A DNA stretch of 42,794 nt from an uncultured Monoglobus sp. (GCA_947585115.1 CANPWW010000011.1:1-42794); one strand, 5' to 3'; positions 8,458-18,654 are shown, counted from the first letter of the stretch. Notes: generated from the letters alone by a model not told the origin. Numbers and translations: made by a program.

Positions 8458-8690
8458 AGCGGTAGTTCCCACCTCCGTCTGCGGCAAGCCGCAGCCACCT
8501 CCTCCCGAGAGGAGGCAAAGCGGGCGGATAATATCCGCCCCTACAGGCACCGATGTCATATCGTATTGCTGCAAAAGCTCGAACTTCGCCAAGCCCTGTA
8601 GGGGCGGCAATTTGCCGCCCGTGGCGCCCCCTTGGGGGAGCTGTCGCCGAAGGCGACTGAGGGGGGATTCGCGCCTGTCGTTATTTTCGC
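8458..8690. repeat. Composite intergenic repeats (families D and C)
   Basis: The 284-bp gap between nspC and htpG holds CTGCGGC-AA-GCCGCAG with CTCCTC/GAGGAG (8470-8518), a full C-C pair (8520-8545 and 8588-8624) and a D unit with GTCGCC-GAA-GGCGAC (8627-8668). No gene or promoter was recognised besides these. Confidence 0.7.
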
Positions 8691-8693
8691 TTT

Positions 8694-10589
8694 CTAAAAC
8701 AATTCGCACACCAGTTTGGTGTATTCGATCGGGTCCTCAACGGGGAGGCCTTCGATGAGGCGCGCCTGATTATAAAGAATTTCCGCGTACTTCTTGAGGG
8801 TATCGCCATCCGCGGCTTTCAGCTTTTCAAATACAGGATGGCCCGCGTTGAGCTCAAGCACCTTGTCGCTGACGGGCTTTTCGCCCTCGTTTCCGGGCAT
8901 CGACGCCAGGACCTTTTCCATCTCGATCGAGATCGGGCCGTCAGCGGTGATGCACACCGGGTGGTCGGTGAGGCGCGTTGAGATCTTGACTTCCTTCACC
9001 TTGCCGTCAAGCGCGTTTTTGATAGCGTCCAGCAGCTCGCGGCTCTCCTCTCCGGCCCTGTCGGCGGCCTGCTTTTCCTCCTCGGTCTCAAGCTCAAGGT
9101 CGCCGCTGTTTATGTTCTTGAATTCCTTTTCGTTATACTCGCGCAGAACCTGTAGGCAGAACTCGTCAACGTCCTCGGTCAGAAGCAGCAGGTCGCAGTC
9201 CTTCGAGAGAACGGTCTGCGCCGCGGGCAGCTTTGCCAGACGGTCGGCCGAGTCTCCTGCCGCGTAGTAGATATATTTCTGCTCGCTTCCCATGGCGGTG
9301 GTGTATTCGTCGAGAGTGATCATCTTTTTGTCTCTCGCCGAATAGAACATTAGCAGGTCTTTGAGCTGCTCGGCGTTCTGTCCGAAAGCGTTGTAGCAGC
9401 CGAATTTTATCTGTCTGCCGAAGTTCTTCCAGAATTCTTCGTATTTGTCGCGTTCTGCGGTCAGCATCGACTTGAGCTCGTTTTTGATCTTCTTTTCCAG
9501 GTTCTTTCGAATTATACCCAGCTGTCTGTCCTGCTGCAGCATCTCGCGCGAGATGTTGAGCGACAGGTCCTGACTGTCGACCACGCCCTTCACAAAGCTG
9601 AAATGGTCGGGCAGCAGGTCGGCGCACTTGTCCATTATCATAACGCCGGAGGTGTAAAGCTGCAGACCTTTTTCGTATTCCCTTGTGTAGTAGTCATAGG
9701 GTGTTCTTGACGGGATAAACATCAGCGCGCTGTAAGAGATGGCGCCCTCGGTATTGGTGTATATAACGCGCGCGGGGTCGGAGAAATCCATGAACTTGTC
9801 CTTGTAGAAGTTGTTGTATTCCTCATCGGTAACGTCCTTTTTCGGGCGCTTCCAGAGGGGGATCATGCTGTTGATCGTTTCAAGCTCGGTGTAGGTCTCA
9901 TATTCGGGCTTGTAGTCCTCGCCCGCGTCCGCGGGGCGCTCCTTTTCGCGTGTCTTTTCGCGGTACATCTTTATGGGATAGCGCACATAGTCGCTGTATT
10001 TTTTGATTATTCCGGAAATCTTGTATTCGTCCAGAAATTCGCCGTAGTTTTCCTCGTCGGTGTCGGGCTTTAATGTCATTGTTATCTCGGTTCCGACCGT
10101 GTCTTTTTTAGTCTCGGTTATAGTGTAGCCGTCAGCGCCCGAGCTCTCCCATATCCACGCCTCGTCTGAGCCGAAAGCGCGGCTTACGACCGTGACGGTC
10201 GATGAAACCATGAACGCGGAATAGAATCCCACGCCGAACTGGCCGATTATGTCGACCTTGTCCTCAAGGTCGTTGTCTGTCTTAAAATCAAGGCTGCCGC
10301 TTCTGGCGATCGTGCCCAGGTTGTTTTCAAGCTCGTCGCGGGTCATGCCGATACCGTTGTCGGTAACCTTGATAGTGCGCGCGTCCTTGTCGAGAGTTAC
10401 TAAAATTTCGAAGTCGTCCTTGGAAAGGCCGACCGAGCTGTCGGTCAGGCTCCTGAAATAAAGCTTGTCTATCGCGTCGCTGGCGTTGCTGATAAGCTCT
10501 CTTAAAAATATCTCCTTGTTGGTGTAGATCGAGTTGATCATCAGGTCCATCAGTTTTTTGCTTTCGGTTTTAAATTGTTTTTTTGCCAT
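8694..10589 (-). CDS. htpG: Molecular chaperone HtpG (Hsp90)
   Basis: 631 residues, full length. ATP-binding GHKL motifs are NASDAIDKL near the N-terminus, DNGIGMT, and GQFGVGFYSAF; the middle domain has the conserved LNISREMLQQD and catalytic Arg region; the C-terminal dimerisation domain is complete. The start is preceded by AAAAAGGAG. It is transcribed alone from its own promoter (10682-10710). A strong hairpin sits in its roughly 85-nt leader. No CIRCE element was found, so it is regulated differently from groESL. Confidence 0.97.
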   Translation of the reverse strand: MAKKQFKTESKKLMDLMINSIYTNKEIFLRELISNASDAIDKLYFRSLTDSSVGLSKDDFEILVTLDKDARTIKVTDNGIGMTRDELENNLGTIARSGSLDFKTDNDLEDKVDIIGQFGVGFYSAFMVSSTVTVVSRAFGSDEAWIWESSGADGYTITETKKDTVGTEITMTLKPDTDEENYGEFLDEYKISGIIKKYSDYVRYPIKMYREKTREKERPADAGEDYKPEYETYTELETINSMIPLWKRPKKDVTDEEYNNFYKDKFMDFSDPARVIYTNTEGAISYSALMFIPSRTPYDYYTREYEKGLQLYTSGVMIMDKCADLLPDHFSFVKGVVDSQDLSLNISREMLQQDRQLGIIRKNLEKKIKNELKSMLTAERDKYEEFWKNFGRQIKFGCYNAFGQNAEQLKDLLMFYSARDKKMITLDEYTTAMGSEQKYIYYAAGDSADRLAKLPAAQTVLSKDCDLLLLTEDVDEFCLQVLREYNEKEFKNINSGDLELETEEEKQAADRAGEESRELLDAIKNALDGKVKEVKISTRLTDHPVCITADGPISIEMEKVLASMPGNEGEKPVSDKVLELNAGHPVFEKLKAADGDTLKKYAEILYNQARLIEGLPVEDPIEYTKLVCELF

Positions 10590-10632
10590 TATATATGTCT
10601 CCTTTTTATGTTTTCCGCGCGTCTCAACAAAA

Positions 10633-10653
10633 CGGACGGCGGTTAACCGTCCG
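10633..10653 (-). promoter_or_regulatory. GC-rich hairpin in the htpG leader
   Basis: CGGACGG (10633-10639) pairs with CCGTCCG (10647-10653), followed on the minus strand by TTTTGTTG. It lies between the htpG promoter and start codon, so it could be an attenuator in htpG or, for read-through from abrB, a weak terminator. Confidence 0.5.
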
Positions 10654-10681
10654 GCGCGTTTGCGGTTTGTTCATTATGAAA

Positions 10682-10710
10682 ATTTTAGCACAACGCTTTG
10701 ATAATGTCAA
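10682..10710 (-). promoter_or_regulatory. htpG promoter
   Basis: Minus strand TTGACA (10705-10710), 17 bp, TAAAAT (10682-10687). It starts just after the abrB stop codon and predicts a leader of about 85 nt. Confidence 0.8.
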
Positions 10711-10716
10711 TAGATG

Positions 10717-10959
10717 TTATATAAGTTCGGATACCCGTTTGGCGCAGGAAGCGCAAATGTAACCATTATCCAGTTTTTTCAGATTTTTTGGCGAAGAACA
10801 TATCGCGCAGCGCGCCTCTCTTCGTTTAAGAACGATCTGCTCAATATCATCCATAAGCAGCACATCCATTTCTTCTTCACTATTTATGCCAATTTTCTCC
10901 CGCATATATTTAGGGATAACGATTCGTCCGTTTTTATCAATCAATTTAACACAATGCAT
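10717..10959 (-). CDS. SpoVT/AbrB-family regulator with C-terminal zinc knuckle
   Basis: 80 residues from the ATG at 10959, which has GGAGG 6 bp upstream. Residues 1-47 (HCVKLIDKNGRIVIPKYMREKIGI) are the swapped-hairpin AbrB DNA-binding domain. The C-terminal part has two Cys pairs (CAICSSPKNL and CASC) spaced like a zinc ribbon. Proteins with this architecture occur in clostridia and probably act as transition-state or metabolic regulators; no target can be read here. A structured RNA with terminators lies directly upstream. Confidence 0.85.
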   Translation of the reverse strand: MHCVKLIDKNGRIVIPKYMREKIGINSEEEMDVLLMDDIEQIVLKRREARCAICSSPKNLKKLDNGYICASCAKRVSELI

Positions 10960-10986
10960 GGCGGCCCTCCGAGAAATATCCGCAAC

Positions 10987-11039
10987 AAAAATGCGCGGCA
11001 AAGCCGCGCATAAAAACGCAGCTTTGGTTTTAATGCTGC
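10987..11039 (-). terminator. Tandem terminators before abrB
   Basis: Minus strand: GCAGC/GCTGC stem (11018-11022 with 11035-11039) then GTTTTTA; next the perfect 8-bp TGCGCGGC-TTT-GCCGCGCA (10992-11010) then TTTTTG. They end the rod RNA about 30 bp before the abrB start codon. Confidence 0.65.
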
Positions 11040-11172
11040 TACACATTATGAAAATCAGATCTATTAAGGACAATAGCCAATTCCCCAAACTCAAAGCATG
11101 CATTTTTTCGAAAAATACATATTCAGAGAATTGGTGAAATATTTGTCCTTTTGAAATTCATAATATGTAGCA
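10987..11172 (-). ncRNA. Rod-shaped small RNA, possible 6S RNA
   Basis: Transcribed from the promoter at 11179-11207. The transcript folds on itself: a 15-bp closing stem (11157-11171 with 11038-11052, one G-U), a large asymmetric internal loop, AGGACAA/TTGTCCT, CCAATTC/GAATTGG, and a 10-bp apical hairpin with many A-U pairs. It ends at a GCAGC/GCTGC hairpin followed by TTTTT (11012-11039), with a second stronger hairpin behind (10991-11011). Length (160-185 nt), closing stem, central bubble and standalone promoter are hallmarks of 6S RNA. It could instead be an attenuating leader of abrB. Confidence 0.55.
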
Positions 11173-11178
11173 TCTTAT

Positions 11179-11207
11179 ATTCTATCACATTCTGCCTAAA
11201 AAGTAAA
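11179..11207 (-). promoter_or_regulatory. Promoter of the rod RNA and abrB
   Basis: Minus strand TTTACT (11202-11207), 17 bp, TAGAAT (11179-11184); start expected near 11172, at the 5' arm of the closing stem. Confidence 0.65.
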
Positions 11208-11337
11208 CAAAAATTTTTATTTTTCTATTTGATTGTTTTTTGACATTGAAAATAATCCTTGCATTAACTAATTTTTTATGATATATTTATTATAAATAAG
11301 ATAATTTAACAAACATTTCTGATAGGAGTGATACATT

Positions 11338-12234
11338 ATGAAAAAGCTTATAAGCGGAATTGTGATCGGCGCGGTCCTCGGAACGGCGATCGGAGGATTC
11401 GCGGTCGGAACCGTGGTTGACAACAGGTTCCCCGTCAAGGTGAACGGCGTTGAGAAAAAGATCGAGGGCTATAACATCGACGATCGCACATATTTCAAGC
11501 TGCGCGACATCGCCGACGCGGTGGGAGGCTTCACCGTTGACTTTAAGGACGACACTATCCTCATAGACTCTGTAGCGCCCGAGGCTCCGACAGCGGCTCC
11601 CCCGGCGGAGGCGGTCGCCACATTGGCGCCCACGGCGAAGCCTACGGAAAACCAAAACGTGGACCGCAACAAAGTGTTCTCTGACTTTTTGGCGAACGAC
11701 TTTGAGTCGGCTACAGTTATGACCCAGATCGATCAGTTTAAGTCGATAGAGCAGGACAGCACGAGCGTAGCCTGCAAAAACAAGCGCATATCCGATTATT
11801 ACGCGGATATTGACGGCGACGGACAGGACGAGCTGATCGTGTTCTCGGACGTAACGCCCACCGGCAATCAGGATATGCAGTCGACCAAGTGCATTTCTGT
11901 ATGGGATGTTAATGAAAGCGGATCCATAGCCAAGATGCTGGCGAAAGTCGGCCTCGCCTCGCGCACGTCCTACAGATACTTTGTCATAGAATATAAAGGC
12001 AGAGCGTATCTGGTCGAGTCCGTCGCGGACAGCAACAGCGAGTACAAAAACGGCGATATAAAGGTTCTGGATTATAGGAACGACGAGTTTGTATCGCTGC
12101 ATCGGATCAGATATTCCGAGACCGAAACCGAAAGCGATTACAGCATCGACGGCGACGACGTTTCGAGAAAAGATTATCAGGACGAGGCGGACGGCCTTGA
12201 GGATGCTATAGTATACTCGCCTTTCAGCGATTAG
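11338..12234 (+). CDS. Secreted or anchored protein with stalk-like N-domain and FG-GAP-like motif
   Basis: 298 residues. An N-terminal hydrophobic segment (residues 7-27) serves as signal or anchor. Residues 32-80 (PVKVNGVEKKIEGYNIDDRTYFKLRDIADAVGG) resemble the copper amine oxidase N-terminal-like domain common in secreted clostridial proteins. A Pro/Ala/Thr linker (about 81-105) follows, then a C-terminal domain with YYADIDGDGQDELIVF, a Ca-binding-type DxDxDGxDE loop seen in FG-GAP/VCBS-like repeats. RBS is TAGGAGTG. A good terminator follows the stop. The role is unknown; it probably acts at the cell surface. Confidence 0.75.
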   Translation: MKKLISGIVIGAVLGTAIGGFAVGTVVDNRFPVKVNGVEKKIEGYNIDDRTYFKLRDIADAVGGFTVDFKDDTILIDSVAPEAPTAAPPAEAVATLAPTAKPTENQNVDRNKVFSDFLANDFESATVMTQIDQFKSIEQDSTSVACKNKRISDYYADIDGDGQDELIVFSDVTPTGNQDMQSTKCISVWDVNESGSIAKMLAKVGLASRTSYRYFVIEYKGRAYLVESVADSNSEYKNGDIKVLDYRNDEFVSLHRIRYSETETESDYSIDGDDVSRKDYQDEADGLEDAIVYSPFSD

Positions 12235-12252
12235 CGTAAAATTTAAGACAAG

Positions 12253-12280
12253 CGGGGCGGAGCGATTCCGCCTCGTTTTT
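12253..12280 (+). terminator. Rho-independent terminator
   Basis: CGGGGCGGA pairs with TCCGCCTCG around a 5-nt loop and is followed by TTTTT, 18 bp after the preceding stop codon. Confidence 0.85.
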
Positions 12281-12294
12281 ATATAGCGATACGC

Positions 12295-12323
12295 TTGCAT
12301 AGACGGACAATTTATGTTATTAT
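12295..12323 (+). promoter_or_regulatory. Promoter giving a leaderless transcript
   Basis: TTGCAT (12295-12300), 17 bp, TATTAT (12318-12323). The start codon at 12330 is only 6 bp after the -10 box and there is no Shine-Dalgarno sequence, so the mRNA probably begins at or beside the ATG. Confidence 0.6.
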
Positions 12324-12329
12324 ATTGCC

Positions 12330-13238
12330 ATGAAAAAATACGAAATAGCAAAATCAGACAACGGAATACGGCTTGACAAGCTGCTGTTTAAGCTCATGCC
12401 TGACGCGCCGTCGGGCGTGGTCTATAAGTCTCTGCGCAAAAAACGCGTAAAGGTGAACGGAAAGCGGATGACCGACGGTTCGGCGCGCCTGAGCGCGGGC
12501 GACCTGCTGGAGCTTTATATAAACGACGAGTTTTTCGCGGGAACAAAAACGCCCGCGTGGGAAAGCTGCGCGGTAACTCCCGAGTTTGTTTATGAGGACG
12601 AGAATATTGCCGTGCTGTTTAAGCCGCCGGGACTGCCGTCTCAGGACATGCCCGACAGGCCCGGTTATTCTCTCGAGAGCGGATTCAGAAAAACTTTGTT
12701 CGAGCGCGGAGAGCTTGAGCCGGGCGGAGCGTACATTCCGTCGCTCTGCCACAGGATAGACCGAAACACATCGGGATTGGTGCTCGCCGCCAAAAACCGC
12801 GAGGCGCACAAGATCGTTTCTGACAAGATAAAGTCAAAGGAGATACGCAAGTTTTATATCTGTCGCGTCGAGGGCGAGCTCAGACCGAAAAGAGCCGAGA
12901 TCAGCGGATATATCAGCAAAGTCGGCCAAAACAGATTCAGGTTCACAAAGTCTGATAAAGATGGAGGAAAGGCGGCGTCTCTGAGCTACCGTGTTGTCGA
13001 TCAAGAAAAAGGCATGGGCCTTGTTGAGGTCGAGTTGTATTCGGGCAGGACGCACCAGATACGCGCGGTCATGGCTTATCTCGGCTACCCGATAGTCGGC
13101 GATATAAAATACGGCGCCAAGCGGCGCGAGGGAGGCTATCAGGAGCTTTGTGCGTATAAGATAAAATTTGAGTTTAAGTCGGACGGCGGTATTCTTGAAT
13201 ACCTAAACGGAAGGGAGTTTGAGTATGGCGAACATTGA
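12330..13238 (+). CDS. RluA-family pseudouridine synthase
   Basis: 302 residues. Converts uridine to pseudouridine in rRNA (or tRNA). An S4 RNA-binding domain (about 13-65, VYKSLRKKRVKVNGKRM) precedes the catalytic domain; the catalytic Asp is D144 in HRIDRNTSGLVL, and GRTHQIRAVMAYLGYPIVGD is the second conserved block. Length and domain order fit RluC/RluD. No ribosome binding site is present; see the promoter entry. The 3' end overlaps recO by 14 bp, so recO is in the same transcript. Confidence 0.93.
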   Translation: MKKYEIAKSDNGIRLDKLLFKLMPDAPSGVVYKSLRKKRVKVNGKRMTDGSARLSAGDLLELYINDEFFAGTKTPAWESCAVTPEFVYEDENIAVLFKPPGLPSQDMPDRPGYSLESGFRKTLFERGELEPGGAYIPSLCHRIDRNTSGLVLAAKNREAHKIVSDKIKSKEIRKFYICRVEGELRPKRAEISGYISKVGQNRFRFTKSDKDGGKAASLSYRVVDQEKGMGLVEVELYSGRTHQIRAVMAYLGYPIVGDIKYGAKRREGGYQELCAYKIKFEFKSDGGILEYLNGREFEYGEH

Positions 13239-13983
13239 TTTGCGCGGCGTGGTGACGCGCGAGGTCAAATACAGCGAGAACAGCCGCATACTTACGGTGA
13301 TTTCAAAGGATATGGGCAAGGTCTCGATCCTCGCGGGGCGCTCGAGACTGAGCCGTTCGGGTGCGCTTATCGCCACCCAGCTGTTTTGCTATTCCGATTT
13401 TGAGGTGTTCAAAAACCGAGACGGCGGCATGCTGCGCCTTAACGAGGCTGAGGTAATAGAGCCGTTCGCCGATCTCCGCTCGTCCCTTGACAAAATGGCG
13501 TACGCCTCGTATTTTTGCGACGTCGCCAACCATCTGTGCTATGAGGGCGCCGAGCAGAACGGGATACTCAGGCTGCTTTTAAACTCGCTGAGCAAGCTTA
13601 ATAATGACAGCGGCGACGGCGCGGTCAAGATAGAGGCGGTCTTTTTGCTGCGCGCGCTCAGAGAGGCGGGCTTTGCGCCCGACTGCGGCGGCTGCGTTTG
13701 CGGCGGAGGAGGAAGCATAAAGCTGCTCTGCCCGACCGACGGCGTGTTCTGCTGCGAGGAGTGCGCCGCCGAAAAAGAGGGAAAATACTGCATCGAGGTG
13801 AACGACACAATATACAAGGCGATCTCTTATATAGTGACCTCGGGCGACGCGGCGGCGTTTTCGTTTTCCTTGGGCGAAAACAGCACGCGCTATCTGGCGG
13901 AGGTGGCCGAAAGCTACATGACTGCGCAGCTTGAGAAACAGCTCAAAACGCTGGACTATTTAAAAATGGTTCGAAATCTGTAA
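13225..13983 (+). CDS. recO: DNA repair protein RecO
   Basis: 252 residues. RecO loads RecA onto SSB-coated single strands with RecR during gap repair. The N-terminal OB fold is seen in residues 1-80 (VVTREVKYSENSRILTVISKDMGKVSILAGRSR); the middle is helical; the C-terminal zinc finger has Cys pairs CGGC-CGGG and CCEEC. The ATG at 13225 is chosen (AAGGGAG 7 bp upstream); a TTG two codons earlier is too close to it. The gene overlaps the end of the pseudouridine synthase gene. Confidence 0.95.
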   Translation: MANIDLRGVVTREVKYSENSRILTVISKDMGKVSILAGRSRLSRSGALIATQLFCYSDFEVFKNRDGGMLRLNEAEVIEPFADLRSSLDKMAYASYFCDVANHLCYEGAEQNGILRLLLNSLSKLNNDSGDGAVKIEAVFLLRALREAGFAPDCGGCVCGGGGSIKLLCPTDGVFCCEECAAEKEGKYCIEVNDTIYKAISYIVTSGDAAAFSFSLGENSTRYLAEVAESYMTAQLEKQLKTLDYLKMVRNL

Positions 13984-14040
13984 ATAATTTTTCTTCCAAA
14001 AAATGAAGCTTATATTTGGAAATTATTAGGTATAATAACA

Positions 14041-14070
14041 TTGACACTTCGTTTGATTTTGTTGTATAAT
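14041..14070 (+). promoter_or_regulatory. Promoter of the citrate synthase gene
   Basis: Consensus TTGACA (14041-14046), 18 bp, TATAAT (14065-14070), about 30 bp before the start codon. An imperfect AATAATTT/AAATTATT dyad (13984-14030) lies just upstream and may end recO transcription. Confidence 0.85.
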
Positions 14071-14099
14071 TATTTTAATTAACAAGACGAAAGGCGGGA

Positions 14100-15554
14100 G
14101 TGAATTTGAATTCAAAATCAAGTGATTTTAACGCGAGCATGGAGAGCTTTATAGAGTTTATGAAAAGCCAGAACTCGCGCTGGAACAAGATACCCGAACG
14201 TTACTACGACACATACAACGTAAAGCGCGGCCTGAGAAATTCCGACGGCACCGGCGTGCTTGCCGGAATGACAACGATCGGAGAGGTCCATGGTTATGTT
14301 TTGGACGAGGGAAACAAAATGCCGGTCGAGGGCAAGCTCAGGTACCGCGGAATTGATATAGAGGATATCGTCTCAAGCTGCCGGGAGGAAAAGCGCTGCG
14401 GCTTTGAGGAGGTCGCGTTTTTGCTGCTGTTCGGCTTTTTGCCGAGCCGCTCTCTGCTCGAACATTTCGAAAAGAACCTGGCGGATTTCAGACCGCTGCC
14501 GCCCGAGTTCACCGAGGACATGATCCTAAAGGCTCCCGGTAAAAATATAATGAACAAGCTGGCGCGAAGCGTGCTGGCGCTTTATTCCTATGATGACAAT
14601 CCCGACGATATATCGCTGCCGAACCTGCTGCGCCAAAGCCTGATGCTTATCGCCAGGTTCCCGATGCTTATCGCCCACTCGTACGCGTGCAAGCGCCATT
14701 ATTATGATAACCAGAGTCTTATCCTGCACAATCCCGTCAGGGAATACAACACCGCGCAGAATTTTCTGCATTTGATCCGTCCAGACAATCATTTCACGCC
14801 CCTTGAGGCAGAGATACTGGACCTGACGCTGATGCTGCAGGCCGAGCACGGCGGCGGAAACAACTCCGCGTTTGCGGTCCATGTGCTGTCGTCCACAGGC
14901 ACAGACACATACTCGGCGATAGCCGCGGCGGTCGGTTCGCTCAAAGGCCCCAAGCACGGCGGCGCCAACGACAAGATGCGCTCACAGATGGACGAGATCA
15001 AAAACAACGTCAAAAACTGGAACGACAAAGACGAGATCTATGAGTACCTCAAAAAAATAATGCTCAAAGAGGCCGGAGACGGCAAGGGCCTCATCTACGG
15101 CATGGGCCACGCGGTATACACTATGTCCGACCCCAGAGCGGTCATACTCAAGGAGCGCGCCCAAAAGCTGGCCGATGTCATGGGATACACCGACGAGTTC
15201 AATCTCTATTCCTCGGTGGAGGAACTGGCGCCGATCGTGTTTAATGACGTCAAGGGCTTCGAAAAGCCGATGTGCGCCAACGTGGATTTCTATTCGGGAT
15301 TCGTGTATCAGATGCTTCACATTCCGCAGGAGCTGTTCACCCCGATCTTCGCCATGGCGAGGATCGTCGGCTGGTGCTCCCACAGGATAGAGGAGATAAC
15401 CACCGGCAAGCGCATAATCCGCCCCGCCTACAAGAGCGCGGTAAAGCGTCTTGAATACATCCCGATAGACGAGCGCTTCGAGCCCTCTCCCGAGGACATC
15501 GAGAACACCGATATTAAAGAGGCGATCAACGTCAAGGGCAAAAAAACAAAATAA
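14100..15554 (+). CDS. gltA: Citrate synthase (2-methylcitrate synthase family)
   Basis: 484 residues. Condenses acetyl-CoA and oxaloacetate. The three catalytic residues of the family are visible: H286 in GPKHGGAN, H337 in GMGHAVY and D396 in NVDFYSG; H250 sits in the conserved LQAEHGGG. About 45 extra N-terminal residues precede the usual start, as in other long clostridial citrate synthases. The start is a GTG at 14100 with AAGG close by; a TTG two codons later is possible. It is monocistronic with its own strong promoter. It probably feeds 2-oxoglutarate and glutamate synthesis in an incomplete TCA cycle (inference). Confidence 0.92.
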   Translation: MNLNSKSSDFNASMESFIEFMKSQNSRWNKIPERYYDTYNVKRGLRNSDGTGVLAGMTTIGEVHGYVLDEGNKMPVEGKLRYRGIDIEDIVSSCREEKRCGFEEVAFLLLFGFLPSRSLLEHFEKNLADFRPLPPEFTEDMILKAPGKNIMNKLARSVLALYSYDDNPDDISLPNLLRQSLMLIARFPMLIAHSYACKRHYYDNQSLILHNPVREYNTAQNFLHLIRPDNHFTPLEAEILDLTLMLQAEHGGGNNSAFAVHVLSSTGTDTYSAIAAAVGSLKGPKHGGANDKMRSQMDEIKNNVKNWNDKDEIYEYLKKIMLKEAGDGKGLIYGMGHAVYTMSDPRAVILKERAQKLADVMGYTDEFNLYSSVEELAPIVFNDVKGFEKPMCANVDFYSGFVYQMLHIPQELFTPIFAMARIVGWCSHRIEEITTGKRIIRPAYKSAVKRLEYIPIDERFEPSPEDIENTDIKEAINVKGKKTK

Positions 15555-15640
15555 TTTGAAAAAATTTGTGATTTGTAAAAAATACATCGGCTTATTGAAT
15601 ATAATCGGCGATATTGGCATATAATCCCAATTAACCGAAT

Positions 15641-15699
15641 TTGATAAAAAATAAAATAAGAGTAGAATATAATTAGCACTCTCGGAGAGAGAGTGCTAA
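15641..15699 (+). promoter_or_regulatory. groESL promoter with CIRCE operator
   Basis: A perfect CIRCE element, TTAGCACTC (15673-15681), 9 bp, GAGTGCTAA (15691-15699), follows TTGATA (15641-15646), 16 bp, TAGAAT (15663-15668). HrcA binding here represses groESL until heat shock; HrcA itself is not in the window. Confidence 0.97.
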
Positions 15700-15707
15700 C
15701 AAAATGA

Positions 15708-16016
<309 letters not shown>

Positions 16017-16045
16017 TTTTGGCAAAATCTAATTTCAGGAGGTAA

Positions 16046-17683
<1,638 letters not shown>

Positions 17684-18065
17684 CACGTCGCATCGCGCCT
17701 CTTGGCTTGTTCTGCCGCAAGCGGCAGAAGCTGCGCCTTGCCGGCGGATGCTCCTTTTCCCACAAAGCTCTTCGAGCTTTGCGGGAGCCCTGAATAGTAA
17801 TTAGAGAATAGAGAATACGCGGAGAAACCTAGGCAAAAAATGCTCGGTTATCTCCGCGTTCTTTACTAATAGATACGACATTATGCATACTATTATTCTA
17901 ATCACTATTTACTAATCGCTAATCACTACGTTTGTAGGGGACGGCGCCCTCGGCGTCCCGCGGGCGGATAATATCCACCCCTACGGGTGCCGATGATGTA
18001 TTGAATCGACGCAATCCGCGCGATTGGCACCAAACCTGTAGGGGCGGCAATCTGCCGCCCGTTAT
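17684..18065. repeat. Composite intergenic repeats after groEL
   Basis: No gene lies between 17684 and 19053. This part has CTGCCGC-AA-GCGGCAG (17712-17728), a hairpin on CAAAGCTC-TT-CGAGCTTTG (17762-17780), heptamer arrays on both strands (17796-17820 and 17895-17933), and a family C pair (17958-17986 and 18041-18063). The first hairpins may stop groEL transcription, though they lack a U-tract. Confidence 0.65.
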
Positions 18066-18100
18066 TTAATTGATTAGGCCCTCAAGAGCATTAACTCGCA

Positions 18101-18130
18101 AAATAAAAACGCGGCACACGAAGTGCCGCG
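18101..18130 (-). terminator. Terminator of small RNA copy L
   Basis: CGCGGCAC (18110-18117) pairs with GTGCCGCG (18123-18130); on the minus strand TTTTTATTT follows. A second segment just 5' of it (CACGAAGCGCGGCA, rc of 18137-18150) can pair with parts of the same hairpin, giving an alternative fold. Confidence 0.85.
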
Positions 18131-18256
18131 AAAAAATGCCGCGCTTCGTGTCGCCAAACAGTTTTTCTTTATATTATGATACTTGTATAAAGAGAAGCGG
18201 GTATTTTTGTCATAACAAAAATACAAGCATCATAATTAAATTAAAAAACGTTTGGC
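18101..18256 (-). ncRNA. Rod-shaped small RNA, copy L
   Basis: Minus-strand RNA of about 155 nt from the promoter at 18263-18291 to the terminator at 18101-18130. The two ends pair: GCCAAAC plus a run of U (18243-18256) with AAAAACTGTTTGGC (18153-18166). After a small internal loop comes a 16-bp stem (18173-18188 with 18221-18236, one G-U) and, competing with its tip, a perfect 10-bp hairpin GTATTTTTGT/ACAAAAATAC (18201-18224). Promoter, closing stem and terminator closely match copy R at 32874-33044, while the interior differs. No coding potential is seen on this strand. Not a family I recognise. Confidence 0.75.
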
Positions 18257-18262
18257 AAATTT

Positions 18263-18291
18263 ATATTACCACAAACTCAGCCTTATGTCAA
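18263..18291 (-). promoter_or_regulatory. Promoter of small RNA copy L
   Basis: Minus strand TTGACA (18286-18291), 17 bp, TAATAT (18263-18268). The flanking words (ATCATATT upstream, TGTGG before the -10, AAATTTGCC after) are identical to copy R. Confidence 0.88.
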
Positions 18292-18321
18292 GGATGAATA
18301 TGATCCGGCCAAAAATGCGGT

Positions 18322-18650
18322 ACCCCTCTCCGCCCGCAAGCGGGCACCTTTAAGGAAGCGCTTGGTGAAAATCGCAAGCGATTTTCAAAGGTCGCTTTGA
18401 ACCCGCAAGCAAGCTTGCTGATTATCCCCAAGGGGCGAGGCAGACAGAGAGGCTGCGGCCGGAGCCGCGCAGCGGGTTCGTGGCACTAACGTATTCCTAT
18501 TGCACAAATAAACGAGGCCACAAATCATTAAATCATCTAGGACATGCAGGTTGCCGCCCCTACAGCTGCCGATGATATACCGAATCGCCGCGAACCGAGC
18601 AAATTTCACCAAACCTGTAGGGGCGGATATTATCCGCCCGCTCTAACCAC
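18322..18650. repeat. Composite intergenic repeats (D, F, E and C)
   Basis: A D hairpin GCCCGC-AA-GCGGGC (18332-18345), element F (18352-18428), element E in inverse orientation (18447-18528), and a family C pair (18550-18560 remnant and 18615-18641). Together they fill the space between the small RNA gene and element X. Confidence 0.7.
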
Positions 18651-18654
18651 AATG

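Noticed and set aside
11038-11171. Inverted repeat read as a MITE
   Set aside because: There is a promoter at one end and terminators at the other, no target-site duplication, and no second copy in the window.
18070-18297. A 75-codon plus-strand frame across small RNA copy L
   Set aside because: It runs antisense to the promoter, rod and terminator, lacks an RBS and has no protein features.
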